Assembly: GCA_004295005.1 (NCBI GenBank)
Contig: SHNG01000085.1
Coordinates: 1-53,886, forward strand
Direction: 5' to 3'
Source of the DNA: Gammaproteobacteria bacterium
GTDB taxonomy: Bacteria; Pseudomonadota; Gammaproteobacteria; Xanthomonadales; Rhodanobacteraceae
Length of the DNA: 53,886 nucleotides
A model generated the notes under the pieces. The model was not told the origin of the DNA. It was given only the letters and a program-made list of their open reading frames with translations, and searched no databases. Position 1 is the first letter of the stretch; every line of letters starts with the position of its first letter. The translations under genes and the position numbers were made by a program. Below, one piece after another: positions 52,251-53,886 of this stretch.

Positions 52251-52631
52251 TCACCGCTTCTCCTCCATCAGTCCGACCAGGTTGCCGTCTGGATCTCTGA
52301 GGAAGCCTGTCCATAATTCATGATCTGGCATCTTTGCAGTGAGGGCAGGCGCACGCTCTTCCGTTGCGCCACGCGCAACAAGGTCGGCCTGTGCATTGAC
52401 TATGTCGGAAACCGCGAAGTAGAGGATGGAGTTGTGACCGACGGAACCGGCACCTTGCGGGGTGCAGAGCATGAGACGCACGCCACCTGCATCAAGGAAC
52501 GCCAGTTCGGGGCCAGCGCTGAACAGAAAGGTGACGCCGAGAACGTCTCGATAGAACCGCAAGGCGGCGTCTACGTTGCTGACAGTTACGGCAATCTGAC
52601 GGATGGAAGAGAGCTTTTGGCCGTTACTCAC
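52251..52631 (-). CDS. VOC-family (glyoxalase/bleomycin-resistance-like) protein, gene cassette
   Basis: 126 aa. One vicinal-oxygen-chelate domain: RQIAVTVSNVDAALRFYRDVLG at the N-terminus, ELAFLDAGGVRLMLC, and the C-terminal FLRDPDGNLVGLMEE with the terminal metal-type Glu. Subgroup and substrate cannot be told; members include glyoxalases, fosfomycin- and bleomycin-resistance proteins. It is bounded by attC 1 downstream and attC 2 upstream, so it is a mobile cassette. Confidence 0.85.
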   Translation of the reverse strand: MSNGQKLSSIRQIAVTVSNVDAALRFYRDVLGVTFLFSAGPELAFLDAGGVRLMLCTPQGAGSVGHNSILYFAVSDIVNAQADLVARGATEERAPALTAKMPDHELWTGFLRDPDGNLVGLMEEKR

Positions 52632-52656
52632 AGTCTCGCTCCAAGTCTGTTGTGGC

Positions 52657-52727
52657 GCCTGACATTTGAGGTAACCGGCGCGAGCCCGCGCAGCGGGCTG
52701 AACGTCCAGTTGACCGGGATGTCAGGT
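52657..52727 (-). other. attC recombination site 2
   Basis: Minus-strand boxes ACCTGAC (complement of 52721-52727) and GTCAGGC (complement of 52657-52663), inner arms GGTCAACTGGACG and CGCCGGTTACCTC, and a GCCCGC/GCGGGC stem-loop in the middle. The exchange triplets are GAC/GTC in place of AAC/GTT; both ends changed together so that pairing is kept. The R'' box contains the stop codon of the next gene. Confidence 0.75.
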
Positions 52728-53021
52728 GCCTTTGTCCGACCGCTGCACCAATTGTGCTACATACTCCGCACGAGCCTCTCCGCTGATTGGCCGGTCATGG
52801 TCGCGACACCATGCGGCCAAGGCTGAAACATCTACCGCCACGCGCCTGACCTTGTAACCGTTTGACTCGATCATGCGGATGGCACGGTTGGCGGATTGCT
52901 GCCACTGGTCATATGTTTCATCCAGCTCGCCACGATCCGGCACAAGCGTGCAGAGTAGTTCCCACTGCGACTCGTCATACCAAGCAAAGCACAAGACCAC
53001 TCGGTTTTGCCTGGACTTCAT
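52722..53021 (-). CDS. Hypothetical protein, gene cassette
   Basis: 99 aa. Not recognised. Soluble, tryptophan-rich N-terminal half (CFAWYDESQWELLCTLVPD), a helix DETYDQWQQSANRAIRMIES, and a VRRVAVDVSALAAWCRDHDR segment. The stop codon lies inside the attC 2 box, which fits a compact integron cassette. No signal peptide or TM segment. Confidence 0.7.
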   Translation of the reverse strand: MKSRQNRVVLCFAWYDESQWELLCTLVPDRGELDETYDQWQQSANRAIRMIESNGYKVRRVAVDVSALAAWCRDHDRPISGEARAEYVAQLVQRSDKGT

Positions 53022-53055
53022 GGGAGCCTCAATCTCGCGAACCAGAACCGCTGGC

Positions 53056-53127
53056 GCCTAACGCTTGAGGGAACCGGCGCAAAACCCGCGTAGCGGGATT
53101 TGCGTCTGGTTGACCGAATAGCTGGGC
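53056..53127 (-). other. attC recombination site 3
   Basis: Minus-strand boxes GCCCAGC (complement of 53121-53127) and GTTAGGC (complement of 53056-53062), with inner arms CGGTCAACCAGACGC and GCGCCGGTTCCCTCAAGC and a central CCCGC/GCGGG stem. The GTTAGGC end box is canonical. It follows the toxin gene by one base. Confidence 0.83.
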
Positions 53128-53128
53128 G

Positions 53129-53467
53129 TCATAGCCCCAGTACCAAACGCAACCCTTCGTCAACGCGCGCGACGGCTTGGCTTGGCAACGCCTTGACCCG
53201 CAAACTCAGCAGCGCCCTGTCGATGGTGAGAAGTTGCGACACGTTGACTACCGATGCCCGGGGAAGGCCGGCCTCGGACTTGCCGAGACGCACGTTGCCT
53301 GGCGCATCCGCCAGCGCAACGTTGGATGTAATGACGGCGACTACTGCCGTGCCGATGCGGCTCTGGTTGAACGAGTTGGATTGCACGACGAGAACTGGGC
53401 GGCGAAAGCCTGGGCCAGAACCCGTGGGTCCTGGGAGCGACGCCCACCAAACCTCACCACGCCTCAT
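53129..53467 (-). CDS. MazF/PemK-family toxin, gene cassette
   Basis: 112 aa. Probable sequence-specific mRNA interferase. N-terminal RRGEVWWASLPGP, FRRPVLVVQSNSFNQS, IGTAVVAVITSN, then RASVVNVSQLLTIDR, the typical order in the family, with the Arg and Ser/Thr residues of the active surface present. Overlaps its antitoxin gene by 14 bases and sits between attC 3 and attC 4. Such pairs are common stabilisers of cassette arrays. Confidence 0.88.
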   Translation of the reverse strand: MRRGEVWWASLPGPTGSGPGFRRPVLVVQSNSFNQSRIGTAVVAVITSNVALADAPGNVRLGKSEAGLPRASVVNVSQLLTIDRALLSLRVKALPSQAVARVDEGLRLVLGL

Positions 53468-53690
53468 GGCTCAACGCTGCGTACTGTGCAGCCAATAGGG
53501 CCGGCTCAACTGCCGATACCTCGCGGTCGTAGACCGCATTGAGCTTGGCCGTAACTGCTGCTGCATCGTGCTTGGCTACATACTCTTCGAGTGCTTCAGA
53601 AAACACTTGGCTACGAGGGACGCGCCGCTCTTTTGCCAAACGTTCGGCAGCGTCAAAGATTGGGTCTGGTACTGACACGGCAACTTTCAT
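53454..53690 (-). CDS. Ribbon-helix-helix antitoxin, gene cassette
   Basis: 78 aa from ATG 53690. N-terminal MKVAVSVPDPIFDAAERLAK is a ribbon-helix-helix DNA-binding motif, followed by RRVPRSQVFSEALEEYV; the C-terminal half (KLNAVYDREVSAVEPALL) is the presumed toxin-binding tail. Upstream of and overlapping the MazF-like gene, in the usual antitoxin-first order. Probably represses the promoter at 53697-53725. Confidence 0.88.
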   Translation of the reverse strand: MKVAVSVPDPIFDAAERLAKERRVPRSQVFSEALEEYVAKHDAAAVTAKLNAVYDREVSAVEPALLAAQYAALSHEAW

Positions 53691-53696
53691 ACCCGA

Positions 53697-53725
53697 ATCG
53701 TACCACCAAAGTATGACTGCCGCAA
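53697..53725 (-). promoter_or_regulatory. Cassette-borne promoter of the toxin-antitoxin pair
   Basis: Minus strand: TTGCGG (complement of 53720-53725), 17 bases, TACGAT (complement of 53697-53702, 4 of 6 bases). It lies between the attC 4 box and the antitoxin start, so the pair can be expressed without an integron promoter. Confidence 0.5.
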
Positions 53726-53732
53726 TTCTGGC

Positions 53733-53759
53733 GCCCAACGCCTGAGCGAAGCGGGCTCT
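53733..53759 (-). other. attC site 4, half only
   Basis: The complement of 53733-53739 is GTTGGGC, a good R' box, preceded by CTCAGGC and a GCTTCG segment as in the other sites. The partner box GCCCAAC or similar, expected about 60 bases further right, is not found. The site is cut at about 53760 where the transposase-like frame continues. Confidence 0.6.
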
Positions 53760-53886
53760 GCATCACCATTGCGCTCGGTGCGTCTCAGGTACGCTCGGCG
53801 GTGTGCGCCGCGCTGGAAGACGGCGACAACGAACTACCGATGCCCTTGCGTCATGCGCTGGCGGGTGTACTGAAGGAAATCAAAGA
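53753..53886 (+). mobile_element. Probable IS110-family transposase fragment (runs off the window)
   Basis: An open plus-strand frame without a start codon reads GASQVRSAVCAALEDGDNEL and then PMPLRHALAGVLKEIK, which resembles the middle of IS110/IS1111-group transposases after their N-terminal DEDD domain. The frame is open back through the half attC, so the N-terminal part has been lost. Short, so the family call is tentative. IS1111-attC elements are known to insert into attC sites, which would fit the place. Confidence 0.42.

Noticed and set aside
52320-52826. Plus-strand frame opposite the VOC cassette gene
   Set aside because: It runs through attC 2 and is antisense to a well-formed VOC domain gene whose orientation fits the cassette array.

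Overview
This is a GC-rich gammaproteobacterial chromosome segment, most likely from the Xanthomonadales (Lysobacterales). The reasons are the order gshB / pilG-pilH-pilI-pilJ-chpA, a full aa3 cytochrome oxidase and twitching-motility outfit, abundant short dispersed palindromes, and gene cassettes with attC sites. This placement is inference; no 16S rRNA, tRNA or other RNA gene was seen.

Layout. (1) 1-112, minus strand: the first 16 codons of mraZ, head of the division/cell-wall cluster, with its promoter and a four-box MraZ operator. (2) 367-3524, minus: five overlapping type II secretion pseudopilin genes, gspG-H-I-J-K, divergent from bioA; rsmE follows bioA. (3) 5914-18427, minus: the type IV pilus chemosensory (Chp) operon pilG-H-I-J-chpA-chpB-chpC. 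(4) 18716-22526, plus: gshB, a tonB-like gene, yqgE, ruvX and pyrB, mostly overlapping or nearly so; pilU converges on them. (5) 23863-28125, minus: a PYROXD2-type FAD oxidoreductase between two MFS transporters. (6) 28468-29436, plus: a YfeH-type symporter.

(7) 29705-41263, plus: the most unusual part. A 1635-residue secreted multi-Ig protein heads a tightly packed run of six genes that alternate between two families, A-B-A-B-A-B. A proteins are membrane-anchored with a carboxypeptidase-regulatory-like domain. B proteins are secreted and resemble zinc-dependent phospholipase C/P1-nuclease enzymes. Only the third B is full length (946 aa) with both halves of the metal site. B1 and B2 both stop after 224 residues and keep only the N-terminal half of the metal ligands. 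Every A/B junction is an ATGA overlap and the unit repeats every 1.49 kb.

(8) 41284-48334: cytochrome c oxidase locus (coxB-coxA-ctaG-coxC, a divergent DUF2909-type gene, SURF1, a small assembly-type protein, ctaB). The heme A synthase gene usually found before ctaB is absent; palindromic repeats sit there instead. (9) 48846-51995, plus: putA. (10) 52168-53886: the distal end of an integron-type cassette array in minus orientation, with three complete attC sites, one half attC, a VOC-family cassette, an unknown cassette, and a MazF/PemK-type toxin-antitoxin cassette with its own promoter. It ends at a probable IS110-family transposase fragment.

Coordinates come from the sequence. Functions rest on motif and family recognition by eye; no database search was run.
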